This document shows positions 1-11,359 of a DNA stretch of 64,000 nt, in pieces. The position numbers were made by a program, and so were the translations under genes. Where the stretch lies: positions 1,302,001 to 1,366,000 of the forward strand of contig OY730175.1 in assembly GCA_963422465.1 (NCBI GenBank). The letters are read 5' to 3'. This DNA is from Lichina pygmaea. Taxonomy: Eukaryota > Ascomycota > Lichinomycetes > Lichinales > Lichinaceae. The notes beneath the pieces were generated by a model. The model worked only from the letters and a program-made list of their open reading frames with translations. It was not told the DNA's origin and ran no database searches. Positions within the stretch are counted from its first letter, which is position 1; every line of letters begins with the position of its first letter.

Positions 1-1368
1 GTTGAGAGTCGCGGCCTGAAGAGTAGCTGTGGCCATAGGTGACGGCATCGTCCCTGCTCTTGCTAGTGCGTTGCTTGGACCGCCCTTGCTTGGTGTTTCT
101 TCTGCTGCTCCTTTCTCCTGTTCTTTCTCCTCCTCAATATTCGTAGCTCGAAAGCTAGTCCAAGAAAACAAGGCCCGACACTCGCCCCCGCACGGCACCC
201 CGCCGCGGTGTAAACAGGTTGGTCTATGCAACGATATAGAACATTCCACAGGTTGGCCAAGCACAGCCAAAGCCGTTCCTTCTTGGCTCTTCTCCTGGTA
301 TCTCTCAGTATCGTGGTCCGTGCTAAAGAAAGACCCAGGCCAGTTCAAGACAGACAGCCACCCTATCGAGACAAACAGCAACTATATCAGGCCACAGCAG
401 TTGATGCACAAACCATCAATCCAACGAGAATGACAACAGTCCGGTCCCTTTGCTCCGAAGCACAAAAGAGATGTTGCGTTCCTGGTATGGAACTACTTTA
501 GGAAAGGGAGAAGAACGCTCTCATAGAACGATGAAGAAAAGACGAAGCATGGCTATGACGAGGCGCGAACCAGATGTTAGGATACGGTACGATACGGTAC
601 GGTAGGTAAGAAAATGAGAGGAGAGAAGAGGGAGATGGATGTCCCTCGGCGCGCACTTACTGGGCGCAGCGAAGACTCTTGAGGACGATCAAAGTTGCTC
701 TGGAGAGGTGGGAACAAGCGCGCGTTTTCAGACGATTCTGATCGTGACGCGTAGGAACTTGGACGTAGAGTACGTAAGAACAGAAATAGATGTCGGAAGT
801 ACTGTACGTAGACCGATAACGTGGGCAAAACAAACCCAACTCAAGATTATCCCTTTCGGTTTTGGACAACCAAGGCGGCGAGTTTCAAGTTACTGCTGCG
901 TGGGCAGTACCGTTTCAGACAATGATAGGTCGTCTTTACTGTAGCGTCACGCTACAGCAACTACAATACGTACTGTACATAGGGATGCCTCTACAGATGC
1001 TTCCCGAGTGTGCCAGAATGTCTCGGTGGGACCGAGATCGTCGAAGCTCAGAAGATGCTACAGTATCCATCGCTCTTGAGCGTCCTCACGAGGTGTTGAG
1101 GAGCATTTGAACTGGCCTTTGAGCTGACGATAACGCTTGCATGTGTGCTTTTCAAGGCCTTCTGGCTGACCGAAAGCAGTATCTCAGGAGCAGTACCTCA
1201 GGGGACCACCGACCCCGTATGAATAGCTTTGAAAGGAAGCATCGGGCAAGGACTGTTTTCTCTATGGTCCGGTTGACGGCTTGAGAAACTAGTATACACA
1301 GGATTCCGACGCCGATACGGTACCGTGCGATGCCGAGACTGGTGAGAGCAGCGAAAGAGCGTCTGTGC
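1..1368. other. Intergenic, no supported gene
   Basis: I see no convincing gene. Short open frames on both strands lack recognisable domains. A GTAC-rich patch with repeated tacggtac units lies near 580-605. The first bases could belong to a neighbouring gene outside the window, but nothing here decides that. Confidence 0.5.
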
Positions 1369-2094
1369 TCATGCGACCGATAGATCGCCAAACGTCTCCT
1401 AAACCGCAGACAGTTAGAGCACGGCCTGACAGGACCCGTAGAGACGAGACGCACCCTGTATCCTGGAGGCATCCATCGACCGTTGGCGACCATCTGCTCC
1501 GTCTTCTTCTCGATCTCTGGAGCGGCTTTCATCATATCGTCCTAGCGCAGTCGTGTCAACAGAGCTTTCCTCAAACGCCTGTAGTTCCACGGCGTCGTCA
1601 TCCAACCAGCACATACCAGAGTGAGGTCCTCCCAAGGTCTCGCGTCCTCGATGTTGCGGAGCGTCTTCTCGAGGTCCTTGAGCTCGACGCCGACCTTCTC
1701 CTTGGTCTGTTCGGCGTCCTTGACGGCCTGGACCTCGAACGCCTCGATGGCGCGCACCTGGCGCTCGACGTCGTACGTCTTGGGCTTGAACGTCTTGAAG
1801 TGGTTCTCAATCTCGTTGACGACACCCTGCTCCTTGAGCAGCGACCGGTACTTCTGGAAGTCGATCTCCTGCGGCTGCTCCGACAGCAGCTGCAGGCGTC
1901 GGCGCGCGTCGTCGTTGCGCTTCTTGAACGCTTGCAGGGCCGCGGCCGTCTGCCCCCGGAGCCCCAGGGAGCTGCCGATCTTGGCCCAGTCGACCTTCAG
2001 GGCCGCGCTTCTCTGTAGAGCGTGCGATTGGTTAGAGCGACTACTCTGGTTGATCGAATGTGGCTTATCCCTCCCAACTTACACCAACTGCCAT
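1369..2094 (-). CDS. ATP7: Mitochondrial F1Fo-ATP synthase subunit d (Atp7)
   Basis: Subunit d is part of the peripheral stalk that holds the F1 head to the membrane sector of ATP synthase on the matrix side. The model has four exons: 2094-2083, 2012-1617, 1541-1455 and 1398-1369, giving 174 residues, the usual fungal length. The first exon is only 12 nt (MAVG) and joins [13 protein letters not shown], a typical start of this family. The middle holds the conserved stretch around [20 protein letters not shown] and [20 protein letters not shown]. The last two exons supply RWMPPGY and FGDLSVA. All introns have GT..AG ends; the second uses a TAG acceptor 8 bases before ATGATG. There is no classical presequence, as is normal for this subunit. 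Identification is from family sequence seen in the translation; exon ends are inferred from frame. Confidence 0.95.
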
Positions 2095-2381
2095 GACGTG
2101 AGTCAGGGTGAGGTCCGATATTCGTGGTGAGGTGCAATGGTTGGGTGTCGTCGTTGTCGTCTACGCAAGTGACCAAGCATGCCACCGTACGTAAGTTATG
2201 TAGGTTTGTACAGTACCGATTACGGTCCTACCTAGTCACGTGACACAAGACAGCTCTTCACAATTGCTACCAAGCATACAGCTTGAACGCAGCTACATTG
2301 CAGGCTCAAATATGGCCGGATCTGATTGAAAGAATCTGCATGTGAAAGCACTGCAACTGGAGAGCCAACTTGGCCTTCGCC

Positions 2382-3234
2382 CTATGTACTGAGCGCCATG
2401 ATGGAGTTGACAATATCATTGTCGTTCTCCCGCAGCGCCTTGATGGCTTTCTTACGAGACACGCCGGCCTGTGTCGTGACCAGGTCAATATCCTTCGCCT
2501 CCAGTCCGGCGTCGTCGACCTCCTCTCCGTCGTCATCGTCGTCGTCGTCTTCGACCTTGCTGGCGTCTTCCGCGGGAGATTTGCCCTTGCCGGGCTTGGG
2601 GCCGTGGTCGCGACGAGCATGAGAATCGCCATGGCCGGCGTGGCCCGAGTCGGCCGCGGCCAGCTGCTGGGCAGCACTGGCTTGGGCAGACGAGTTGAGA
2701 TCTTCGATCTTGGCTTCGCCGAAGATGCTGGGAAACGTATTAAACTATCTGGGATCTTCACAACGTTCTGGAGAGGTGCCGCTTACATCCAGGTGTTGCT
2801 TGACGGGGACTTATACACGTCGGGGTTGCTAATCACAAAGAGAACCTATCGTCGCACCAGTATTAGCTTTGACTTGGGAACATGCAACCAACATTACAAA
2901 ATATGCCTGTCGACCGAACGGGGCAAAGCTGATAAGAAAAATCGGGTCAAAGTAACCCAGCACCCACATTTTTCGGTCGTCGGAGCGTGACCCTCGTGAT
3001 GCCGGGCACATGCTTCAGTCCGAGCTTCGATATGGCCTTTCGCGCCTTCTTCTCGTTACGAGAATGGACCTGGATCGAGGGCGCACCACCGGCCGACGGG
3101 ATGGCCGCATCGCCCTCGGCACCGCCGGCCTCGTCGCCTTCGGACTCGGAGCTGTCCGAAGCCTCTTCGACTTCGGCGCCCTTTTTCTGTGGGGGAGGAT
3201 CGTCTGGGAGCTCTTCGACTCGTGCGCTGGCCAT
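2382..3234 (-). CDS. EGD2: Nascent polypeptide-associated complex subunit alpha
   Basis: NAC-alpha pairs with NAC-beta at the ribosome exit tunnel and shields nascent chains. Exons are 3234-2968, 2845-2787 and 2727-2382, giving 223 residues. The acidic N-terminus (about residues 5-50) leads into the NAC domain: [31 protein letters not shown], then [14 protein letters not shown] and [12 protein letters not shown] across two splice junctions. A low-complexity segment with a run of aspartates follows. The C-terminus is the UBA domain, ending [20 protein letters not shown]. The first intron uses a weak GTGGGT donor, but frame and homology demand it. The next gene on the same strand is a ribosomal protein, so two translation genes lie in tandem. 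Confidence 0.95.
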
Positions 3235-3826
3235 TGTGCGTTGATTATGGGTTTTTGGATGAGGATTGGTGGCTGTCGGGATATCCGAGTTAGCGGTGCG
3301 AAGAGGTTTATATACGCGGCATGTTCCGCCCTCCCGCGACTTGACTAATTTTGGAGCTGTCCAACACCACAGCGAGGCGCGATATGGATATGGATCATGC
3401 ACTGTCTGGCAGATGACATAGCACGATTGGAGTCCGCGACGGCAGCTACCTTCTGTGAGGGTAGATCTACAGAGATCGCTGCTATTTACGAGCAGATTTA
3501 CTTGACGCCGGGTCTACAGCTCACTTACAAACTTTGGACTGTTCTGATTGGATCGTGCCTGACGTTGGCGCTCTCCATAGAGCAGTATTCGTCAGAAATT
3601 TGTCGCCATTCGGATGACGAATGCCTCTGGGCCGTCACTTGGCCGAGGCTGTCACGCACTGCCCAAAAGCTCGGCGTAATGGAGAAGGCATACGCCGTAG
3701 TGGACTTTGATGGACGGAGTTCAAGGGTACGATTGACCCCAAGGGTGTTCTCCTTCTGCAGGAAAGCAAGCATCTGTAAACAGATCCGTAGCCGTCGCCA
3801 GTGTGGACCCCTCGATGCCAACCGCT
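3235..3826. other. Intergenic, between NAC-alpha and eL14
   Basis: This stretch holds the NAC-alpha upstream region and the eL14 downstream region. A plus-strand frame of about 180 codons crosses it but also runs antisense through the last eL14 exon and shows no family signature, so I do not call it. Confidence 0.5.
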
Positions 3827-4430
3827 TCAACGCTTTGTCTTGGATGCTCGAACCTTTGCCGTTGTTTTCCGTATCTCATATCGAGCCTGGGGTGAAGCGG
3901 TCAGCGTCGTTTCCTTGTCGAGCGAGAGCCGGGGAAAGCTCCCATCTGTGAAGGTTCTGCAACCCCCACACGGTACTGACCTGCTTCTTGAGCCGCATGA
4001 CCTTGAAGCGCTCAAAGTCCGTCAACTGCTTTCTCCGTTCCGCCTGTGCCCGCTTCTTCGCCCAGCTAGTCTGCGCCCACTTCGATTCAACCTCCGTCTT
4101 TTGCCATTCCTTCTTCACCTTTCCGGTACCCGTCGCTCGAGGCAGTCCCGGGATGACGATCGAGGTGAGGAGCACATGCGCGAGAGAGGCGGCGTGGCGG
4201 GGAACTGCAAGCTTTGCATCTTCGGCAGGGCCATCGACGAGAACCTGGAGAGCAGTTTAGTGGGATGATTTCAATCTTTATACGGTCTGCCGCCGACGAC
4301 ATACCCGTTTGTGGTCAATGATCTCGACCACGGCCCCTAGTCTGCCTTCGTACGGGCCGGTTGCGAAGAGCACGATGCGGCCAACCTCGACCAGCTTCCA
4401 CTGGGACGCGCTGATACTGATGTCACCCAT
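3827..4430 (-). CDS. RPL14: 60S ribosomal protein eL14
   Basis: A structural protein of the large cytosolic ribosomal subunit. Exons 4430-4305, 4244-3981 and 3886-3827 give 149 residues, close to other fungal eL14 proteins. The first exon encodes the KOW-like SH3 barrel: [20 protein letters not shown], then [10 protein letters not shown]. The second continues VLVDGP and carries the basic helical region with [20 protein letters not shown]. The third gives [19 protein letters not shown] and a stop. Intron donors are GTATGT and GTCAGT. All junctions are phase 0, and the protein reads without gaps. Confidence 0.96.
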
Positions 4431-4676
4431 TGTGGCCGACCGTCTGTGGGTTGAATGTTGGCAGAACCGTAGATGTTAGAAGTCGCTAGCACTGCTTGCA
4501 GGGGCATGCCTTTAGGGTTTCGTGGGCTAGTGAACGTGATGCGGCTCTTTGGGACTGCGAATTAAGCGAACTTCTTGACGCTGTCACGTGCATCTAATTT
4601 TTCCTTGCATGGCAACAAAAAATTGCCGACGTCTCTTTCGACCAACCCACACCATGCCTGCTCACAGGTCTCTAGA

Positions 4677-5569
4677 ATGACTACAAAAGGCCTTGGTAAG
4701 CTATTTTTCCCCATTGGAACCACTTCATTCCTCATCTTTCAGTATTCCCCCCCTCCTCATCTGATGACCTAATTTGCGTTTTACCTCAGTGACCGTGAAG
4801 CTCTCGCCTGAGCTTCCACGACGGCTTGAGGATATGATATCTCTTTTCTCGTAAAGGCTGATCTTTGGTGGCTGTCATCGAAGTGTTTACATACTCGTCT
4901 ACTTGCTGCGCGTAAGCTGATCTCTACTGGGTCTAGCAGAACCCACACAGAAAGCGTGTCTCCTAGTGGACGTCGCCCTAGGTGAGCCTTGTCTTTCCTT
5001 ACATCTGTTCACCTTCCTATGATTACACCTACAAACGCACTAGATAGTAAGTGATGCTCTCCTTTTCAAGGGGAGCATGAGCACGCTTTTACACCAAGAT
5101 CACTGAGGACGAAACCCGTGGACGATTTGCCCTACGATACTTCGAGTCGTTTGACGGCCAACTGACACCGGCTATTCCTCAGGACTTAAGCCGTTCCAAC
5201 GATTATCGCATCTCAGAAATGTGGTGAGCTTATAGGGTAGAGGATATGCTCTCGACCTACGCCCTTTATAATAGCTGTTGTTATATCACCTTTGTGGTGC
5301 CAGATGTCGAAGATGTGCATTACTCAGTGTCATTTGTTTCTCCCATGTACCAGCTCAGAAGTGTCCTCAAGCCTATCTTCTTGCTAAACACTGCAAACCG
5401 GAATGTTTCACCAGGAGACATCCCTGCACCACGTAAAACGATCGCAGACAAGAAGATGAACCTTTGCCCTCTGATGTGCAATAAGCTGAATTTCCCCCAA
5501 CGCTCCAGCCAGGCGCCTAACGTACAACACGATGAGGACCAAAACCCCATTCCCCTAGCGCTCTCCTAA
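4677..5569 (+). CDS. Spliced hypothetical gene, exon structure unresolved
   Basis: I do not recognise the family. Coding character is clear in pieces. 4677-4695 joined to 4790-4850 and 4937-4981 reads MTTKGLVTVKLSPELPRR followed by LEDMISLF in phase with GTAAGC and GTAAAG donors. About 5110-5223 reads DETRGRFALRYFESFDGQLT and then SRSNDYRISEMW, ending at a GTGAGC donor. Further downstream a frame of about 100 codons (5246-5569) contains LRSVLKPIFLLNTANRNVSP. The exon between 4982 and 5110 cannot be joined without meeting a TGA just upstream of the 5110 segment, and no acceptor after 5223 restores a clear frame. It may be a real gene with non-standard introns or a decaying one. It is convergent with CHS5. 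Confidence 0.4.
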
Positions 5570-5604
5570 TGCAAAGCAATAGAAAGCAGTAGAAGATCTG
5601 GACG

Positions 5605-6085
5605 TCACAGCGCCACTTCACTAAAGCTCTCCCCGTCCCCTTCCGGGCCCCTGGCTTTGCTGGCGGCGTCCTGGCCGCCCGGGGCGTGCTCTTGAAGGCG
5701 GTCCGTCTTGGTGGTCGCATCCCCGTTGAGAGCTTCGTCCCCATCGGCCACGATCGATTTTCCAAGACGTGGTCGATCCTCAACCCGTACCTTTGGCTCG
5801 TCGTCACCAGCCGTCGATTTCGGATCAGGCGAACCGCCCTCGTCGTCGCTGCTAGCATAATCGCCGTTACTTTTGGGCGACGGGATCGGTGGTGTCGTCG
5901 GTTGACGCATCCGGTCGGCTTTCCCACCGTACTTGTTGCTATCGACGTCCTGAGCCCCAGCCTCGTCTTCAGCGTCGTGGTGGGCCGACGACGTACGGTC
6001 TGGGATACGTGTCGAGTCGGGGCGCTGATGGTCGCTAGGCCTCGGCTCATCTTGCGACGACAGTGGAGACTGCGGCGTTTGCGGT

Positions 6086-6117
<32 letters not shown>

Positions 6118-7002
6118 AGCTTTGACGCCCTGTCCAATCTGCCGTAACCGAGGATCCGCGTTGAGATAGTATTCCCGCACACCAACGATCCTTCCTTCCC
6201 GTTCGCAACCCTGTACCCATTCTGGCCGTACGACCGGGATGTTCATCTCGACGGCCCGCTCCCATTGTTGTCCTTTCCCCTCGGTACATACAAAGTGAGT
6301 GGTGTCAATCCTCACGGTATCGGCCTGCTTGGCGCCGATGCGGTCGATGGCTCTCTCGAGGCTGTCACGGAGAGGTGCTGGCAAAACTCCCGGTGTCACC
6401 GTGATCCCGGAGAGATCAGTCATCTTATGTGTTGCCACCGTCAGCTTCTGGCTGCTGTACGTTCCGGCAGATGTCCTGAGGACCAAGTGAAACGTGTATT
6501 CCGTGTCGACGGCGAGCCCGCTGATCTTGGTCGACAGTGTCTCGAGCGGTCTCGGGATGTTGCCGGCCTTTGTGCCATTACGGTACAGGCTCAGGGATCG
6601 CAACTCCGCTGTTGCTAGCTGTATAGGATCCCACTCGAGGACCACTGAGGTCTGCGTCGCATTGCGACAGCGCAGCACTGGCGGCGATGGCGAGCGCTGA
6701 CCAAAGGTTCCAAATATCTCGTCTTGCAGGGCTGCAAAGGCTTCGTGTGATTCGGCTTCCGAGGGGAAGTTGCGCGCCACTGTGATGTCCACAATAGACC
6801 CAGATGAGATGTCTGGGGGTAGCAGGATGGAGGGAAATTCAATCTAGAAGCCGATGCTCAGTTTAGTTGCTGATCTCACATGCCGGCAACATTCAGGAGG
6901 AAGCTGAAGCTAGCACTGGAGCACACATACCAGCCTCTTGTCTTGTGTCAGCAGCACTGCTACTCCAGCATCAACTTTTCCGACCGTGAGTGAGATGAGC
7001 AT
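5605..7002 (-). CDS. CHS5: Chs5/exomer component with FN3 and BRCT domains
   Basis: Chs5 scaffolds the exomer coat that carries chitin synthase and other cargo from the trans-Golgi to the plasma membrane. Exons 7002-6931 and 6843-5605 give 436 residues. The first exon encodes the conserved N-terminal strand MLISLTVGKVDAGVAVLL. Next comes DKRL joined to IEFPSILLPPDI, the Chs5 dimerisation segment. An FN3 domain covers about residues 75-170 (LEWDPIQLATAELRSLSLY). A BRCT domain covers about 175-270 (THFVCTEGKGQQWERAVEM, then PVVRPEWVQGC). The remainder is an acidic, disordered tail that starts with about 11 glutamines encoded by a CAG/CAA tract near 6090-6115. Domain order matches the family. 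Confidence 0.93.
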
Positions 7003-7211
7003 TGCAACGGTTCGAGCTTGAATTCGAGATGATCGTGTATTCACAAACTTCACTGATCGTTGTTTCTATGCCCGGGAAACTTCTGTAGTCACGGGACTAG
7101 CTGATACGGTGGCGCAGGCATGCCTACTACCGCTATCCCGAGGCGGCACAGGCGGCCACGGCGGCTAAATCGTCAACTGTGGCGTACGGTACGGTACGTA
7201 TTACCGGTACC

Positions 7212-7573
7212 GTACGAGGTGGTTGACGGATATAACGTTACGGTAGTACATCCCAAAGTCAGTTGCAGAGCCGCATTGTCACAATTCTCAAGACATGTAG
7301 ATACTGGTACACTTCAATACTCAGTGTTACCCATGTTGCCATCAATGACTGCTTGGTGCTGAGCATGCAAACACTTGTCTCAAGTTATCTGCTGTCACTT
7401 TGGAGCTGCTGGAGGGTGGAGAAACTCAGGGACCTGATCTATACTTGGCTGACAAGAGGAGTTTGACTGGTGTGGTCACGGAGAGTGGGTGGCTCAGTAT
7501 TTTGACTCGGTCGCTGAGTTTTCGGCTTACTAATAGTACTGCCGTAACGTTATATCCGTCAACCACCTCGTAC
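7212..7573. repeat. 362-bp element with 38-bp terminal inverted repeats (MITE-like)
   Basis: The segments 7212-7249 and 7536-7573 are inverted copies of each other over 38 bases with a single mismatch. The ends begin GTACGAGGTGGTTGACGG. About 286 bp of single-copy sequence without a meaningful ORF lies between. If the repeat is read from the inner TA, the outermost bases could be a TA target duplication as made by Tc1/mariner-type elements, but the flanks are GTAC-rich, so the exact end is ambiguous. I infer a non-autonomous DNA transposon or another hairpin-forming repeat. No second copy is visible in this window. Confidence 0.6.
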
Positions 7574-10500
7574 TTCCGTGCTCATACAGAACACCTCTGT
7601 GCGCACGTCTGGTGTTGAGCTTCGGACGGTAAAATTCGATACTTAAGGCAGGGGTCCCTACGAGTATGCCTTACCGAATCAAGGCGCTTGAAGTCAATAT
7701 GGAGCGTTTATGGGTCTTTGTGGCTGCTCCCCTCTCATCAGCATCAACCATCATCTGGAATTATCCCAACGACAACGATGACCACCATAATCTCTCGATA
7801 TGCACTTGAAGGCTAGATGGCAATGGAGAATCTCAAACAAGTGAGGGACATGGCAAACTCATCTTAGCCACATGGGTCGACTGATTGAAGGGACATCTTC
7901 ACTGTCGCGCAATTACTCTACGCAATCAACCCCACCGAAGACCTCTGGGTGTTTTAAGATACGGTACCGCGACAAGAGATCACTCGTAATATAATAGCCA
8001 TCAGACTGCAGCGGGTCGAGCCACCGTCAACCATGGATTTGTTCACATTGTCCATATGCAACTGGTGTTGTGGCATTCGCAACGCCAATAAGGACTGAGC
8101 GGAAGGCTTGGAAGGCCCGCAAGCCAGCCCCAGTACTGTCATCTGTTTCGTCGTCAGTCTTATATATAGCTGTTTTTGAGTGGCTCAAGTACCATTCATT
8201 CCCCACTGCCAGTTGCTTATGCCCGCCAGGTACTTTCTCCTCCTCCAGTAAATTAGATTCTTGGTGGTACACGCTAATGCCTCTGCTTAGGTAGGATGGC
8301 ACTCGAATGGGAAAAGCTGCTGGCATTGCGGTACCATTGACCTCTGCAATAGTGGAGCACGGGATGACAAGCGACAAGCCAGTTTAGCCTCTCCCCCCCT
8401 CCCCCCGAGCGCCCGAGCAAGACTAGTATTACGCTGGGACAAGGTCATCCACTTGGGGGCAGGACGCATTGAGTACTTTCAAGAGTATGCTACCAATGAT
8501 ACCAACACATCAGTCATATGTGATATCAGAGGGCTGCAGGCAAGGTTCACGCCTGGCCATTGTGGTATGTACCACATCCTGGCAAAGCCGAGATCAAATA
8601 CCACAACATAACACCTGTGTCAGTATAACATCTGGGTCGCAGACTCACCTATGGTGAGAAATCAGTCTGGAGCTACGTGATTGACTCTGTCATTTCTGTG
8701 AGCAGGACAGGGTGGCTCAAAGAGCTGAGACCGAGCAAGCCGCTCAAGTTATATATCACAAAAGCAAGATTGTCCACCGGAAGAGATAGCACCGACTGGC
8801 TGGCCAGCAGCAGGCTTCGGCAGTACCTGGGAGTTACTTGACCAGAGATGATAACCACCTTTGTCGATTTCTTCAGCCTCGAAAAGGCCCACAGTCCTCG
8901 ATCCTGCAGATACCGCTAACCTCAACAGTCAAGATCTGGTAGGCAGAGGACCGCAACAGGGTTTCAAAGACTCCGTACACAACACCTGAACTGATCGAGT
9001 GATGAAGAGCATAGCGATGTTCTTCTGGGTGTCTCCTTCAGACACCGCAGAAATACATATTACCTGTCACTATTCCAGCCCCTTAAGTCTGGGAAGAGAG
9101 CTCCGTAGAGCGAGCATTGGTGATGGACGCCACGTACACAGCTGAACTGAAAGTCACTATCGAGAAGTGAGAGGACCGAGATAGAGGTGTCATATCTCTC
9201 CAGTGCCTGAAACAGTGATCTTTCTAGGCTGGGAGGTAGGATACTCTCTAACACTAGCTCAACTATCTTCGTGATCATAAAAGCTAATATTCCTGCTCCT
9301 AGTGGGCTGGGCTGTCACTATCCTAACCCCGGTGTTGAGTAGGCCAGGAGACGATGACCCTTAGGATAAATCTGGTCCAGCATCGGGTGAGATTGAAGAA
9401 GGAAACAAGACTCTACCCAAGCAAGCAACACTACTTCACCAGAGGCAAAAAGTGGCGGCTGAGAAACATTGTCGAAAAAGGAGGGGGGTTTGACTGTGGA
9501 ATGTTCAAGAGGACAGTCACGGCAAATAAACAAATTTCCTGATGGAAGGCCGCCACAGTGCTGGCCTCCAAGAAAGACCAGCCCAGGTCTAGGTTGATGC
9601 TCAACTAATTACTGTTATGCTTACGAGAAGAATCCAGGCAATCACATGGAGCTTGCCCGACAGGCCCATGACTTCCTGTCAACCCTAGGGCATAGGGTCT
9701 ACAGCTAACTGGACCTCAAACACAGGGACTGGGCCGCGGAGAGGCAGACAAGATAGATAACAGAATCAACCTCTTGTGGTCCCAGTACTTATTGTATAGA
9801 AGACTACACCAACTGGCACCTGTGACACCCAGAAGGAATGCTAAACTGCATTGCCAAGCTGGGCAATTCCGCCCGTCCCCAACCAAGAAAGCATGATCAC
9901 AGACTATTACGCACAGCTTTACGTCACCTACATAATTAGCCAACAGCAGTTCTGATCACTTGATGGGAGCTGTTGGGTTGTTTGGCCAAGTTAGCTGGGC
10001 AGTCTGACACAGACACCTGTAGGAGCACCCACTACGGTACTGTGGACACTGTGGCAGTGTTCCACCAACATCTTCCCATCAAATCTGAATGTCAGGAGAC
10101 ACAAACTCTGTCTGATCGTGTATCAGAGCAGTCTTGCGTGAGGCAAACAGGTTTCCTGAACACCTCGGCCTACCGTACATCCAAAGGCAGATGGACACCA
10201 TTCTCGAGAATAAGTGAGCTATTGTACATCTATCGACGTTTTTTCGACATAAATATATATACCACCCTAATCACTTACAGCAGCCTGGTGGACACAGCAA
10301 CCACAAGTCAAGGAAGGGAGGCACGCATGATGGAGTGTGAGAAGAGCAGAATGTTATTCCTGTGTACGTGTCATCGGGCTTTGGAGCTCGGAGGTTGGAG
10401 TTGGGACTTGAAAGACTCACGACATCAGATGTTTAGTTCTTGTGGGGTTTCTTCTGGTGGTGGTCATAGGTGTGTCTGCAGTCTGCATTGATGGGACGAT

Positions 10501-10834
10501 ATTGCTGCCTGCATCCATTGTTATTTCTGCTGTGTTCTTGGCCTGCTTTTGCTATCTATTTCTACACTAAGCTACTTTATCTCGACTCACTGCTCAGTTT
10601 AACTGGCATGCTTGCGGTACAGCTTGTATCTTGCAAGGTACTGTCCAGCTGTGTATCCACGCGTCGTCATCATCATCCTGTTGACAAAGACATTGAGCGA
10701 CGAATTTTCATTACGCTCGTAGTTTCTTCTTGAAATTTTCCAGACACAGTATTTGTCCTCTCGAACCGTTCTGGCAGAATACCAGTGATTATTATAAACG
10801 AATCGACAACGCCAAGGCACATGCATTTGAAAGT
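7574..10834. other. Gene-poor 3.3-kb stretch
   Basis: No gene could be supported. Plus-strand frames are interrupted every 50-100 codons, and none of the translations shows a family I recognise. The base composition is less GC-rich than the flanking genes. Some stretches (for example 8950-9950) look like decayed coding sequence by their even triplet texture, perhaps an old mobile element, but I cannot name a class. Confidence 0.4.
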
Positions 10835-11359
10835 CTATTCTTGCTCGTATTGATTGCTCTCAGAGACCGTGTGCCTTTGCGGACGTGGGAAGGTGCTGCT
10901 GAAAGGCAATGGCTGTCCCCGGCCAACAGAACAACGATGGATCTCATCGACAAGAGGACGAAGCTCCTCCAGAATGTCGTTACGACGCATATGAATGACC
11001 CTGGACTTGGTCTGGAACTCGGCCGTTCCGTGAAGCTGTGGCAGCTGCTCCTGAGGCTCGGCATCTGACCTCAATGGCCTTCCGTGGCCATCGAACCCTC
11101 TCTCCTTCAACACCTCCTTGAAAGCGTTCTTCACTCGCCTGACGCACCAGCCACGTATGAAAGCCTTAGGGACGTTAGTCGGTGGGTGAATGTCGAGCCA
11201 CATGACAGTCTTGTCCCGTTCCGCCCATCTCCGCATCGAGAGCCAATACCGTGGATGGATGTGATTCCCGAGGTACGTCCGCTCGTGAAGCAACGGCCGC
11301 ACCTCAGAGAAGAGCCGGAAAGCCGCACATTGGAGCGATCGCGTAAATATGATGCCCAT
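10835..11359 (-). CDS. Small probable mitochondrial protein, function unknown
   Basis: A single-exon frame of 174 residues. I chose the ATG at 11359; an upstream in-frame TTG was ignored. The N-terminus (MGIIFTRSLQCAAFRLFSEV) is rich in Arg, Ser and hydrophobic residues and lacks acidic residues early on, as in a matrix-targeting presequence. The core holds the basic segment KAFIRGWCVRRVKNAFKEVL, followed after a linker by GTAEFQTKSRV. I have the impression of a fungus-specific conserved family with this core but cannot name it. It is divergent from the eIF1A gene across a 410-bp region. It could be spliced near its 3' end, since the last 30 residues look less constrained. Confidence 0.6.
   Translation of the reverse strand: MGIIFTRSLQCAAFRLFSEVRPLLHERTYLGNHIHPRYWLSMRRWAERDKTVMWLDIHPPTNVPKAFIRGWCVRRVKNAFKEVLKERGFDGHGRPLRSDAEPQEQLPQLHGTAEFQTKSRVIHMRRNDILEELRPLVDEIHRCSVGRGQPLPFSSTFPRPQRHTVSESNQYEQE

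Noticed and set aside
3397-3951. Plus-strand frame of 184 codons
   Set aside because: It is antisense to the last eL14 exon and its 3' region, with no motif and no plausible splice pattern.
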